Source of the DNA: Ignelater luminosus
Taxonomy: Eukaryota > Arthropoda > Insecta > Coleoptera > Elateridae
Length of the DNA stretch: 64,000 nucleotides
Direction: 5' to 3'
NCBI GenBank assembly: GCA_011009095.1
Contig: VTPC01090689.1
Location: 127,428-191,427, forward strand
Below the pieces are notes generated by a model. That model saw only the letters and a program-made list of their open reading frames with translations, did not search any database and was not told the origin of the DNA. The position numbers and the translations under genes were made by a program. The first letter of the stretch is position 1, and each line of letters opens with the position of its first letter. Below, piece after piece: positions 1 through 13,400 of the stretch.

Positions 1-104
1 CCTTCATCAATCTTCGATGGTCTACAGTGGAGTTTCGCCTTTCATTACCTTTCTTCTTTTTCTTCATTGAGCTTTTACTCTCCAACAGGTTTTCTTCAGT
101 CAGG

Positions 105-344
105 CAAAAAAACAAGAGATAATCGCTGGTGCATAGATAACCAGAAAGTCATTCTCCTAGCACTACCAACAACCAAAATTCCTTGTCGATATGGAATCTC
201 GTTTCTGAGATATGAGATATCTGCCAAAAAGACAATAGGCGATCGGTGGTACGAAAATCGTTTAAAAACCACTCTCCTACCACTACTAACAGCTAAGATT
301 ATATTTCAATACGACAACTTGTTCTTGAGATATCTCAAATGGCT
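105..344. repeat. 120-bp tandem repeat, two diverged copies
   Basis: Two units, 105-224 and 225-344, align with a constant 120-bp offset. For example ctcctagcactaccaac at 154 pairs with ctcctaccactactaac at 274, and ctgagatat at 205 pairs with cttgagatat at 325. Because 120 is divisible by three, one frame stays open across both units (67-351, 94 codons, no ATG at its first codon). That open frame is probably a by-product of the period, but a repeat-containing exon cannot be excluded. Confidence 0.7.
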
Positions 345-864
345 GCAATGAAAAAACTAGCCATTTTCAAATTTGCGCCCATGGAGACTTTTGACCAGTA
401 GGCCAAAAATTATAATTTATAAGTTATAACACACTATAGTTTCAGCGTGCGATTACGAAGGTTGTCTTGTCTATTCCATCTCTTGTAAAGAAAACTTTGC
501 CAATAAATAAAATATATAATTAAAATTAAAGTATCGACGGCACATTTCTGTAATGTTCAAATACAAAATTTTCTCTTTGGAAGATAGTTTGTGTCTATCA
601 GTGCTTGAACGATATGGTAAAACTTTGAAATACGCCAAACAGTCATACGATTTACTTCTTCAGCTAAAACCAATCATCTAGTCTATCATTTTGTAAAAAC
701 GCCCTGTCTCACCTCTATTATAGTTTACTGTCAGTCAATTCTTTATTAGTGTAACCTTTTCATACATACATACATTATATTTTTCTATTTATTACAAGTT
801 AAACATGGAAATACATACAGCTTTTTTAGTTATTTGATTCCAAATATTATTTTTGTCCAAATAG

Positions 865-1068
865 GAAATGAAAATAAATATTTGCTTTGACTATAATAAC
901 GACATTATTTTTCTATCCACCACTGCTTTTGTTTGGTTTGTCGTGTGTATATGTTTTTCTTACGCAATAGCAAAACGGTTCATTAAAAATTATCTAAAAC
1001 ATAAAAACACGTGTTTTTCGCATTCTGTTCTTCACAAAAAAACTAACAATTCTTTAGAACCATTGTAA
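865..1068 (+). CDS. Possible 3'-terminal exon of a membrane protein
   Basis: An open frame follows an acceptor-like site (ttttgtccaaatag) and runs to a TAA at 1066-1068. An AATAAA lies only 15 bases downstream at 1083-1088. The peptide (from the ATG at 868) has about 20 hydrophobic residues near IIFLSTTAFVWFVVCICF, followed by a basic segment with several Lys/Arg. This fits a single-pass membrane segment with a cytoplasmic tail. No upstream coding exon with a good donor was identified, and the protein is not recognised. It may be a chance ORF; the closeness of the poly(A) signal is the main argument for it. Confidence 0.25.
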   Translation, partial: EMKINICFDYNNDIIFLSTTAFVWFVVCICFSYAIAKRFIKNYLKHKNTCFSHSVLHKKTNNSLEPL

Positions 1069-1082
1069 CATTAACGTTGAGG

Positions 1083-1088
1083 AATAAA
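1083..1088 (+). promoter_or_regulatory. AATAAA poly(A) signal candidate
   Basis: AATAAA lies 15 bases after the stop of the candidate exon at 865-1068. On its own it is weak in AT-rich DNA. Confidence 0.25.
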
Positions 1089-3724
1089 TCTTTAACAAAA
1101 CTGATAAAACCTAACCTTTTTTAAATGAACCATAATCTGTCAACAAACAGATACTAAGTAAATATTAGCTATGTACTACCTAAAACTTCCAAAGCTTACA
1201 TCATATATATTGTGAATCATCTAGAAATCGAAAATTATTGGCAATCATGCCTTGGTTTTTTCATTCCTTCATAACGACTTACTAATAGTGTCTTGATATT
1301 GAGAAGTGTGGAAAAATCCAAATGGACTCTTATTTATTCTTGTAGATTAATTTTTCCTATAAGAGTAGTAAATGAAATAAACAATGTTGGAAGGTTTACC
1401 TAAAAGTTTTAACAATCAAGGAAATTCCTAATGATTCTATTTTCTTGTAATTATAAGCTAAGTTTAAATACTCCTTTTGACATAGAAATTTTCAAACACT
1501 TTAAGGAATCTTGGTTTTCAGTTTTAGAAACTTCTAAGAACTTCTTGAATATGTATGATGATAAATTGATAAGAATTTGCTTTTATCTTTTTAAACAAGG
1601 CAAATTAAAGGTGATCAAAGTTTAAGATTTATTTACTACGTTTCCACTTATCTAGTTGATGGACAATGAACTTAAAAATATTTAGGTACTTTTGTGTTTA
1701 TTCACATTTGCTTTGCGGGTGGACAAATCTTACATTCAGCATTATATTCACGCGTGATAGCGATTATTCCTTAAACCGACATTTATTGATTTGATAACGA
1801 ATTTGAAATTCCGTTATTAGACATTTTATTTCTATTTATATCAATATTCATTTTTTTAATTGAACAAATGAACAAATTAAAATATAACCTACGCAATAAT
1901 TGTTAACCTAAAAATTGGTTTCTTCGCAATCAACAATAACCGAATCGGTCTAGAAGTATCTAATCAAATTTGTAGGGATTCTTGTAGACCTAATAATTGA
2001 AATTGCACAAAATTGCAAAAATTAACCTAAGCACTAACTTGTAGGTCATCTTTGACGTCATAAAATAAAAGAATGTCAATGCTTAGAAAAAATAATGAAA
2101 TGATGTCAACTATATTAGTAACGGTTTTACTTTCTCACAATCGGAGAATAGCATATGAAAAGTATTGAAATTAGGACAAAAGTATCAAGACAATCATCAG
2201 CAGAGAGAAGCGAGACAATTACTTTTACAAGGAATAGTACCTCATCTTGAAAGTCAATGTGTATGTTTACTAGATAGATACGATCCAATGCGCCACTTAT
2301 CTTAAAAGACGCAAGACGAATTAGCAAAATCGATTATTTGGTTAACATAAAGGTTTCAAGTATAGACCTTTTGAAATGACTTGATGTTTTATTATTTCTT
2401 CTTTTGTTGCTTTTTGTTTGCCACTACACTTTTGGTGTATATAACTCAAATCTTTTTTTTTATTGATAGGTTGTCATTTTATACGTTTTTACACTTAGGT
2501 CATCTATTTTCTGACGAAGCACATCTAAGATTCTCCATTAACTTTTCTAAGTGTTAAAAGGTAAAGATTGAGAAACCTTGTACTAAGAAAACTCAATAAA
2601 TGATATTAGCAACATAAATTAAAACAATGGAAATCAACGCTTCAAAATGTGTATTGTTATTACTAAATCAGATAAATCTAAATGTAAGGTTGTGTTTCAA
2701 GCAAGATTCTTTTGTTAGATCAGTGCCGTCTCACTGAAAACTTGCATTTCATGCTTATCCCAAAACAATATAAATTGCATTTGGATTGACTATAGACTCT
2801 TTAGCTTGCTAAATGAAATGTCAAGACCAGTCTTTCAGTTTTAGACCAAGTTTGCTAAAGCTCATTTCAAGCTTTTGAATATGTTTACTTAATTGTATAG
2901 TTCGTGGTAATGTTGTTTCGTCGAAACTGCTTATTTAGATTAAACTCATACCATCTGTTATATCTTTAGAAGGTGATAAGTGCTATAAGAAAAATCAGGA
3001 GAAATTACAATCCTGATGTTCTTGTATCATCTCGTATAACAAGAATATATAGTTCTAATTTAAAAGCATCGTTTCAAAACAACCAGAACAACAACTATGT
3101 TTTTTTAATTAGACCAAATGTATTTTCATTATTTTGCTGGGACAACATTTGAAGACTTAAGCAAGTTTGTTAAAACATTAGATTTAGGAAAGATTCAAAA
3201 TATGAAAATATACAGGATCTCCCACCATTTTGATACAGACTTTTATCCAATTTTGGAACACCTTATGTAATGGAAAATAATTTGGGAAAACCAAAAACTG
3301 TTTCTGTTTAATTTCAGGACAGTTAAGAGTAATGTACTGAATAAAAGTATGCTTTAGAAGATTTTAGACACAGCACAGTTCATAATGGTCCCGTATATCA
3401 TAAATAATCCTTGGCTTTTACTCTCTAGCCTATTTATCATTACATTACGTAGGTTTACCATGTGTCTGTATTTTGTACGGATAGGATGTATTTAGAAAGG
3501 CCATCCCTTTTCTTGAGTTGTTCGTATTTTCTGAAACAAAAATGCGCTAACGACAAAACTATAACCTCAATTAATTAGTAATGGTTAATAAGGGAGAGTG
3601 TTTGGATAACTGGAAGAAGAAACAGACATTTCAACTGTAAAAAGCTTTTGTAAACATAAACATTAATTCAAATTTGGATTATGTCGCCTTTCATAATAAA
3701 GTAAGAAATAATAGTGCAATGTTC

Positions 3725-4491
3725 TAGAGCCCTGCACAGGCTAGATTTTCCAGGTCCAGTCCGGCCCAGCCAGACTGGAAGTAAACTTCACGCACTATAC
3801 TTCTTGATTGACTTGAAAAGCCCAAAAGGACCAAACTGCTCGCTGAACTTGAGAAGCCCGACAGGTCCGAAACGCCTGAAAAACACGAGAAGTTCGAACA
3901 ACCCGAAAGGAATCGGGAGGTCCGACAGGCCTGATTATGCCAACGTAGGCTCAGAAAGCTCGATAGATTTTTAAGCTGAGCTTTGAACTGAACCACATAA
4001 AGGCCCAACCAAAAAATCCACTCCGTGCAGGCTTCTACGGTACAGTACGAAACTCTTGCGCTTCAGTTCAGTATAAAACCAATGCCCGTCCCAGTCCGTA
4101 CGAAAATAACGCCCGTCTGACTCAGTAAGAAAGAGTTATCAATCCAGGGCGGTACAAATATGTTTCTCTTCGGTTCAATATGAAAATAATGCTTATTCGG
4201 GTCAGTACCAAAATAACGCCTGTCGAAATCAGTACGATAATCGTCCGGTGCGGTTCAGTACAAAAATAACCCGTCAGAGTCGGTACGAAAAAGATTTCGA
4301 TTCGGTACAGTACCGTACAAAATAATGACCCGACTCGATAAGTTTGACATGTTTGACAAGCCCAACAAAGCCAAAAAGCGCGAACCGGTAGGCCCGAACT
4401 GCCGGAAAGGGCCAGGCAGCTTGGTTGACCTGACGTAGGCCCGACTCGAACTCGGGCTCCGACTGGAAAAACCGATTTGTGAAGGTCTCTA
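3725..4491 (+). mobile_element. Non-autonomous hAT-like element, copy 1 (767 bp)
   Basis: A GC-richer block sits abruptly in AT-rich DNA. Its ends are imperfect inverted repeats of about 30-35 bp: tagagccctgcac at the left, and tagagaccttcac when the right end is read in reverse complement, each followed by tttccag. The flanks form a diverged 8-bp target duplication, caatgttc (3717-3724) versus cagtgtta (4492-4499), six of eight matching. An 8-bp duplication is the hAT signature. The interior is packed with short repeats such as cccgacaggtccg and cggtacagtac. It carries no transposase. Related copies lie at 8118-8535 and 39265-39545. Confidence 0.6.
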
Positions 4492-7400
4492 CAGTGTTAT
4501 ATCCATATAACTGGATGTCTAGTTGTCGTCCTAAATTAGTTCGGATGTTCATGGATGTACATCTTATTTTGGTTCATACTTTGTCCATGGACATTCATAG
4601 GATGATCATGTATACAGATTACATCCAAATTACGTCCAATAACAGACATTGCGACAAATGTGGGTTCTATGAAAGTCCATAGGACGTCCGTATGTTATAT
4701 GGGAAAAATTGTTTCTTCCAAGAAATATACTTGGTCTGACTGGTTTGGCTTAGGTACTGTAAACAACAGATAAGTTCGAAGATCTCGAGAGAAGCTGTCA
4801 GGGTAAGGGCTCGAAGCTACCAACCAACCATCAACAACAAGAACCTATTAGTTTTATACTTCAGAGTGAACACCACATTTTTAGTTTTAATATAGGTAAA
4901 GCACTCTCTTTGTAAATAACTAACTGTAACTTGTAATACGGTGTATTACTTATGTATTTCGCGTTTATATTAGAAAACATAATAAATACTTGGAAAATGT
5001 CTGTAGTTTGCAAGAAAATAGTATGGTAAGCCTGTACATATGTCCAAGTGCCACTATAGAGTGGATAACAGGTCTCTCCGTGAACGTCAATGAGATATTT
5101 TGATAATTCAAAGTAAGATGCGGTACTGATCAAAATGAAAATGACAATAGATAATGATAAAGATATAAAATTGAACATGACAAATGATATAATCAAAAAT
5201 TTAACAAAGTCCAAATTCCAGTTTGTCGACTTTGATACAGATTTCTAGCTAGATCTGAAAACTCTTTAACTATCTTCTTGGATGTTATATTATACCTAAT
5301 CAGAAGCGGCTAATAATTTTTCTATGGAAGGGAAACATGGAAGAATGATATTTAACTAATGATTATGAAGAAATTTCTTTAAGTATATAAACAATTTACA
5401 CGCCCATTCCAAGGTCTTACTTGAAACGCTGTGGAAATATTTGTCATGAAATTATTTTTTCAAAACAGTCATCTCTTTATCTACTCTTTTAATAGTTGTT
5501 TTTTATGAACCTTCTTGGTTTTATCATTTTCAGCAGATCTTCCAATGTTGCTACTAACAGCACTGATTCTTGACTTGTGCAAAGTGTTGCAGAACGCAAA
5601 AGTTTAAATTCTAAAAAAAGCTAATGAAGAAAATGTGGTTATCTGACGTAATTTTCCGACACCGTAACTATTTAACGCATCGATCCAGAAAAAAGATTAC
5701 TGCACCAAAGTGTCATTAATTTGTCACTTGAAGGTATTATATAATTTTGGAACAGGCAGCAAATTCCAAGGCGTTTTGACTCAGAATGGTGTATTTCTGG
5801 ATTAACTTAAAAGAAGCAATTGCATTGGCCATTTATGGATGTTTACGCCAAGGTTTACGCTATTATTTTGTTATCAAATTAACAGTTTTACTTCTCTGTG
5901 TCATTTTAAACTAGGATTTACATACATTTGTAAAAACAATAAAAAACTTTTTGGTCCGTTTTATACATATTTCTTGGCTTCAGGTATCATATTTTAATAT
6001 TATCTCAATATTGCTACATTGTAGATATTTTTATAGTTTTATTATTTCAAGTTTGTGGCAGTAAAGGAATTATAAACTTTACGCAATAAGAAATTATATT
6101 AATCAGATCATTCTTTTTAATTTCACTCATATGTCCTTTCTTCTATCAATAGGACGTTCTTTTGTGTACCATGCATGTTAAACCGTGCCCTTGAATATTT
6201 TTTTTAATTAGCCTAATCTTAATTTAAAAATGCATGATGTGAACCGATTTTTATAATCATATAAAAATACTGCGGTCCACCATTTTGTACGCATGATTTT
6301 CTCGTGATCAGTAGGTGCTAGTAAGGTTGATTTAACGTGCCAACTTTTTTTGGATAAATATACAATAAGTTGGAATTATGTCATCGTGAAGTAGAAAATT
6401 CGACATAAACTGTTTCTAACCGACAAAAGGTTAATTATTTTAGAATGGCACACCTAGATTTTACGAAAAGTCCAGAATATTAATTATTCAATGACAATAG
6501 GTGTTTATGGGATATAAAAAACTAGTTTTGTTTGGTTTTCAATCTTTATTCAATAATCTTTTTCAAACAATATAAGTAAATAATTACATTATACATAATA
6601 GAAAAGCAAACAAGCAATACACATTTGTCTGATTGTTAATATGTGTAAATAAAAAAAGATACTAGAAAACTAGAAATATGACAATCTGAAAATGTTCTGT
6701 TGTTTTAAAATCACAGAGCAGTGACGTTGATCTTGTAAAATTTATTCAAGAATAATACAGGATAAAGCAGAAAAAATGTATCACAGATAAAAAACTCAAG
6801 TTAATTAGAAACTTGTATAAACTTGTTTTTGGCATCTAATATTAAATTGACTTTAGGTATCAACAAAAAGATTTTGAATGTGTATATCAGAACCCTATTT
6901 AAAATATTTCAGGAATCAGGAGGCCGTAAAAAATTATTATAATCAGAAAAACTCATCAGTGGAAATTTTATGTTTTTGTTTTTTTTTTGTTTCATTTGTT
7001 GGGTATACTTTGTTTTACTATATCACTATCGTTCAGTTATTATCCACAGACTTAATTTTATTATCCAAGGGGTCACAGACGCGTGATTCACGCTAAACTA
7101 ATAAAATTTTTTTCAGGTTTTTATTTTGTTTAAAAATTTTCTTGGTTTTACAGTTGCAATTATTTTTGGAAATTCGTTTGGTTTTATTGTGTCGAATCTT
7201 TAGAATAGGATTAATCGAACACTCTGACACTTTGTTTCGGGTTCGTACATGAAAACCTTGTTTTGCCACCCGTTATAATCTGTTTTGTATTTTGGTTAGA
7301 AGTCAATGAATCCTAAATAAGTTGAGAGCACACTTTTTTCTTTCCAAGATCTTTTGATATATTTCTCAATATAGTATTAATTTTCAAAACACAAAAAACA

Positions 7401-8117
7401 ATTCTCTGACAAATCTTTTAGATACCTTTTGTGACATGTATCATCACACTGAAAACCTCTCGTTCTTGATAAATACTCCTCTCCATGCATTCCAAATTTT
7501 TCACTAGCAGTTTTTCTCAGTTTTGCACAAGATTTTATCGTCGTCTGTTTTGTTTAAAAGATCAATATAGCAAAAACACATATACCACGATATAATCAAA
7601 AGACCGTGTCGAAATCTGACTGGTAGATGTCATTATTGATTTTGGCATAATTGATTGTGTAAGAGACAATCTACTAAGTTAAAGCCAATCTAACAAAATC
7701 TAGTAAAAGCAGTCGAACTGTTTTTCATTTACGTGTCTATGCGCATTTTCAACTGCTACCATAAACTTTTTCAGCCAGAACTTTTCTACTACACTGATCT
7801 TCTTTCAGGTGGTGCAAAATTTTTTTCTATAAAGAAATTCCATTTGATCGATCGTTTCATTGTTTTTGACACAGGAATTTTACCCCTCTTTTCCTTTGGT
7901 TTGGTCTTATTCTCTTAAAGACACAGTCTACAGTTGAAGAGACTTGCAGTTTATAACGATCATTGCTGCTCTACAGCAATTTATGGTACATACAACCAAA
8001 ACAACCAAAGAAGTGTTTTCATTTAGGCCACCGGTTAGTGTCATTTTACAACGTTACTATTTTATTGTTATCTAAGAAAATGTAGATTGACACTTGCTCT
8101 GTTTTGATTTTGTCGAA
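4492..8117. other. AT-rich intergenic DNA
   Basis: The only sizeable open frame is the hydrophobic minus-strand stretch at 4861-5214. The rest shows no supported gene, RNA or bounded repeat. Confidence 0.45.
4861..5214 (-). CDS. Hypothetical hydrophobic ORF, possible exon
   Basis: This is an uninterrupted 117-codon frame on the minus strand in very AT-rich sequence. The first 30 or so residues are almost all hydrophobic (near FLIISFVMFNFISLSLSIVI). A more mixed region follows, with aromatic residues and two Cys. This could be one exon of a multi-pass membrane protein such as a chemoreceptor, but I see no diagnostic motif. No flanking exon could be joined to it. Chance is a serious alternative. 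Confidence 0.2.
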   Translation of the reverse strand: MDFVKFLIISFVMFNFISLSLSIVIFILISTASYFELSKYLIDVHGETCYPLYSGTWTYVQAYHTIFLQTTDIFQVFIMFSNINAKYISNTPYYKLQLVIYKESALPILKLKMWCSL

Positions 8118-8535
8118 CCTATCGAGCTTATCAGGTCGATCGGGTTTTTCGGGCCGTTATTGTTGTAGTTACCCGTAGTGGACCTAGATTTTTTTCGTAC
8201 TGACTCGGACAAGAGTAATTTTTATACTGACCCTCATACTGAACCGAAGAGAATTTTCGTTGGATTTTTGCTCGCCCCGGTTCAAAGCTTGCGTTTAGGT
8301 CAGGTCGGGTCTCAGTTTGAAAATCTTTCAGGCTTACGTCGGGTCAATAAGGCCGTTGGTTCCGGTCAGGTCTTTCGGGTTTCTCGAGCCTGTCGGGTCG
8401 TTTGAGCATTTCGGGCAATTAGGACCTGCGCGCCGCTCGGGCCTATCAAGAAGTTGCCCGGTTGTTTTTGGGCCGTGTCAGGTTTATCTCTAGTCGGTTC
8501 GAGCTGAACCGGGCCTGGGGATTTCGGCCTACGGA
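8118..8535 (-). mobile_element. hAT-like GC-rich repeat, copy 2 (inverted, truncated)
   Basis: Read on the minus strand, this block follows the same order of motifs as copies 1 and 3: a ccaggcc motif, a ggcccaaaaa stretch, then acttcttga, a gacccgac motif, and later runs of cggttcagtat and cagtacgaaaa. The terminal tagagccctgcac seen in copy 1 is missing or mutated, so the copy is truncated or eroded and no target duplication could be assigned. Confidence 0.55.
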
Positions 8536-10404
8536 TTGATGAAGATGTCTGCTATGCAAACTGTATCAGCAATAAAGTCTAAAATATACACTATGCCACG
8601 TTGTTAGACTAGTGTTCAGCCTTCCAGTATCAAAGAGTTGTTTATTTCAATCGAGTACTGGAGTGACAGATCGTTTTTGGTAAGCAAAAGTTTTTGAACA
8701 GTCCTGATAGTAACCAATATAACTAAGGCAATTTTTGCAAGAAGTTAGTAAGAATACTTACCTTTTTCGGTCAAATTCGATTAAGAATTGGAACAACTTC
8801 GGTAAGAGAAAAAACATGTTTATTTGACTATTCTAAATATTTATTTTAGACATTGTACATGTACAATTAACAATATTTAAAATCTATTAAATTGTGTATA
8901 CAATAATTACGTATTTAACACTGTCCTTTGTTTATTGCTATTTAGATTTTTTTCATATAGTTGAGACATTTCTTTATTAGTTTATATTGTATTATTGTCT
9001 TCACCTTGGTTTTTACATTTTTATTATGCTGATAACTAACATATATGCAGAAGTAGATTATGTTTATACATATTATGCATATTTTAATGCAATATTTATT
9101 AGAATAACCATGTAGTCTAAGTGCAATTTATATTGATCTGAATAAGGTGTGCTAGATAACCTGGCTTATGAAACATTTTTGAACCTAAACCTATCATTAA
9201 CACACTAATAATCTTTGAATTATTTGGAGTCAAAAGTGCATTAAAAACCAACCAGAATTAAGAGACTATAAAATTCATATGGTTGTTCTCGAAGAGTAAA
9301 ACCATCATCTCCAAAGTTTTTTGGTTTTACAATCTATGATTTTTGCGTCAATATTAATTGGATTTTAAAGTAGTAATACAAACGTTTCTTTTTCTATCCA
9401 TTACCAAATATTTAGTTTTTTTTCCGTTGAGAGTTAAAAGAATTTTATAAAACATCGGAACCATAGCGAAAGAATAATAAAATGCTAAGGACAATGTCAG
9501 CAATTTTATTGCTAGCTGTTCCATTAGGTATTATATCTCTCATTTACATGTGAATAGGACTGTTTGAGTCAGTTTAACAAGACGAGTACTACATTCAACT
9601 GTTTAGGTCCTCCGTTTACATATGTATTAATGCATAATGTTTTCAAATGTTTTGATGGTGTTCTCGGACCACGAGATCTCTTTGATAGAGATCTATTTAT
9701 GTTACAATTACAATCTACTGCACAAACATTTCATGTTATTTTTAACAACAAAGAAATATTTAGAGTATACTAAATAACAATACATTAAAAAGTTTTTTGG
9801 AAGAATTTTCACTGTCTTTTGTAATAAGATGTTCAAACTGGTTGTTCAGTTAACGTTTGTTTACTATAATTTTTCTTTTAGAATCTGATGCTGTATTATA
9901 ATGTTTAGAATGTTATTCAACAATATCTTTTGTAACCTGATATTGGAAATGAAAAAAATGCTACTAAAAGCTATCAACTCCCATCTATTAGTAGAATTGT
10001 AAACTGCTTGTGACGATCTGAACACAGAGTAGCTAGCAATCATAGTTTTCAATAAGTACTAATAGATGGCAATAGTAATTATACAATTTTATTCTGTATA
10101 AAAAAAGAAATAATTTTTATTTTAAAAAAATAAATTGGAATATTCGAGATAATGATGAACTATATATTATAACAATTAGACTAGGTACTCTTTAGCTTCA
10201 GGGAGAGAAAGAAATGTAAAATTTATTTTAATTATATCTATCACTTTCAAGAGTTTAATTGACCGTGAAAGTGTGGTGTTGATTCTTTTCGATATTTATA
10301 CTAAAAACATTTTTGATTTTAAAGTTTAATTGTATGTCTCTTATCTCTCCACTCAGTATCTCCAGCTTTATAGAGATACTGTTACAATAATTCTTACTGC
10401 TACC
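8536..10404. other. AT-rich intergenic DNA
   Basis: No gene, RNA or bounded repeat is supported here. The 69-codon open stretch at 9564-9773 lacks recognisable features. Confidence 0.5.
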
Positions 10405-13400
10405 ATGTCACATCTTACAAGTAACAGTCAACTATTTTCTAATGTTGTCAAATCCGCACCTAGCTTTAAATATTCAAAGAAAGACCAAAACCTAGTAATA
10501 AATGCGCTTGAAGGAATTCCACTCGAAGATTACATATCTGCTGTAGAAAGCATTGTCAAAACCTAGAACAACTAATCAAAGCCAACAATACTGTAACTGT
10601 GGCAAATCAAGACACTATAGTAGTCCGCGCCAAAGAATACTTCATCTCAAATATATATCCGTACTCGTATATTGTCAGTTTCCAATATGTATACGTCTCT
10701 TCTGAAGATATCACCTCATCTCCAAACTCTATCATCTTGAGATATGATGCAGACGAATTCTCATAATTCAATGAGAGGTTGTGCTTCAAATCAAAATTTC
10801 AAAATGGACGATCACATTTCGAAACCAACACAAAATGACAAGAAGCGTCCTCTTGCATCTACGTCTGCGGAAACATTACTTCAACCAATGGAATTAAATA
10901 ACCCGCCGAGCTATCACACAGAGACTCAGATGATCAACGTGGTCAAAGCAGTAAAAATAGTAGAAACGATATTTCTTGCAGCATGAGTAAACCATCGAAG
11001 AAACAAAAATTCGGAAGCTTAATAGTTAAATTAAATGACTTCAACATTGTTTCCTAATATAGAGATTCTCCACATAACAGTGGAAGTGTATCCATACCTT
11101 TAAGACTAAACATCTTTAGCCAACCTTTACAGTTAAATACTAATATAAAAGACATCGCAATGGCCGTTAAAACTTTACACTATGTAACATTTACATTCCC
11201 CTAAATTACCAGGTGCAAAATCTAGAACTTGAAGAGCTTATCATTATCTTACATCACAGTAAAAGATTATAATGCACACAACGCTCTTTGGAGTAGCTAT
11301 AGCTACCGTACAGATCAGCGGGGAAAATAATAGAGAAGCGCAACGCATTTTAGTGTTTCTTCACAAAAATTTTCTGCACTCTACCTATCTTTTTTCCACA
11401 CTAATCTAGCTTCTTTTGTAACATAGTTTCTACTCCTTACTCCAAGATTTTGCAAACAATCATTCTTCAATAGCCATTAAAATATCACACGTAAAAGATG
11501 ACTCGACAATAGCCACAGTATATTCTAAAATGTAATATTTAGAAAACAGATTGGGATCTATTTAAACAAAATTATAATTAGTGGAGCTGAAAAATCCATT
11601 CCTAAAAACTGTTCACGCCTAGAAAAACAGAATACCTTAGTGGAATGATCAATATAGGATAGTTAACAAAGAGAGAAACAAAGCATTGAACTCATACAAA
11701 CGAACAAAGACTATTGATTAATACAATAAGAAACTAAGAGCTAAATTTAGGCAAATAACAAAATTAAATAAAAGAATTTCTTGTTCAACTATGTATTCTC
11801 TATAAGTACATCCAACAAACAGCTTTGCGCTAAGGTTAAGACCACGAAGGACCACAACATGCCAAAAGAATAGCCAACCTAATAGTACATTTCAGTATAA
11901 CCACTATAACAAGACATATACCTTTTTACACTCCAAAGAAGTAATTGGAAAGCAGCCTCTATCATTCTCCAGCAAGAACTCAAAAACAAATTTTAGTATA
12001 CAAGCGCTAGAGCATGCTTTTAACCATGCAGAAGATTCTTTATTGAATTTATACAATTACATTTAGAGTCAACATGTCTTCCCAGACACTTGGTGACAAT
12101 CAATAATGATCTCCATTTTGAAACCAGAACATGATAAAACTGATGTCAATAGTTATAGGTCAATTTCACTCACAATTACGCTATGCAAAGTATTGGGACG
12201 AATGATCAACCAACAGAAGAAAAAGCAATTTGATCTGGAAACTGCGGACATTCTATTACAGACAACATAAGTTCGTTTAGATGAAGACATTAGGCATGCA
12301 TTTGCGATGAAACAAACATTGGTAGCTATATCCTTTGATATTGAGAAGGCATATGATACAACATAGTGACGACAAATACTACAAATCTTGATAAACTGAT
12401 AAAAAACTCTCTATAAGAATAGGGAATATTGAATCCGATATCTACTGCCAAAAAAATGGGATACCACAAGATTTCTTATTAAGTGCAATTTTATGTGCGG
12501 TAGCAATAAACGACATTATTAAGAATCTTAAAGACTAAATACATTATCTTCAGTTGAAACCATTCTAGATGTAACATCAATATACACAATTAAACGATAC
12601 TACATTAAAAGTGATTCAAGAAATTCGTTATTTTTGATCAAAACCAGACGTGGGTCCCTCATGTAAAGATAGTAGTCAATAAATGTAAGAAGTCTGCGGA
12701 CATATTAAAGATTATAGCTCATCAAGAAACCATGATGATTATATTTAAAGCATCATAAGATCTAAGCTCGACTATGTTAGCTGTGTATACGCATCTGCAA
12801 AAAAAACATTATGAGAAAAGTCGACGCAACCAAGAACTAAAGTTTGGTAACTGGAGCCTATCGGTCAAGTCCAGTTCTTAGTATTTACACCGAAACTGGA
12901 TAGCTTCCTCTTGAACACCACTGACATCAGTCTTTAGTCGCTTACTTATTACTAGTGCTCAATCATATTAACCATGCTCACATTCAAAGAACACGATATG
13001 AAACTATCTGTAAGAAACCCATATCGGTACTACCTTACTCTCTAAAGCTGCAATGTACTTTAAAAGAATACGATAGAACCCTCTCTACAACTTTCCTATT
13101 ACAGTGTTACCCACAATGACAAATTCTATTAGCAAGCATCAACTTATCGTTATGTTTATGTTCGTACAACAAAAGTGACGCCATCTGTGTTCAAAAACGT
13201 TTTAAAAGAAATTTTATCTACCTATGTAATTTTCGTCACACACACTGATGGATAGAATTAAAGACACGCATTGTCAATACAGAGTAGCAGACTTCAGCTT
13301 CATGCCCAAATATCTTTTGGCCTAAAACAAGCCATCATCTCTGATTCAATCACCATCTAATCTGCCACACTTTTAGTCAACTGCCTTTACGCTAGTACCA

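Larger units (their letters stand above)
345..3724. other. AT-rich intergenic DNA, no clear gene
   Basis: Apart from the candidate terminal exon at 865-1068, I see only short open stretches (for example 553-681 and 1431-1625, plus strand) with no recognisable domains. Near 3212 the sequence acaggatctcccaccat resembles a transposon terminus, but no partner end was found. Confidence 0.5.

Noticed and set aside
4274..4552. 92-codon minus-strand frame
   Set aside because: It lies within and across the end of the GC-rich hAT-like element and consists of its short repeats; no protein features.
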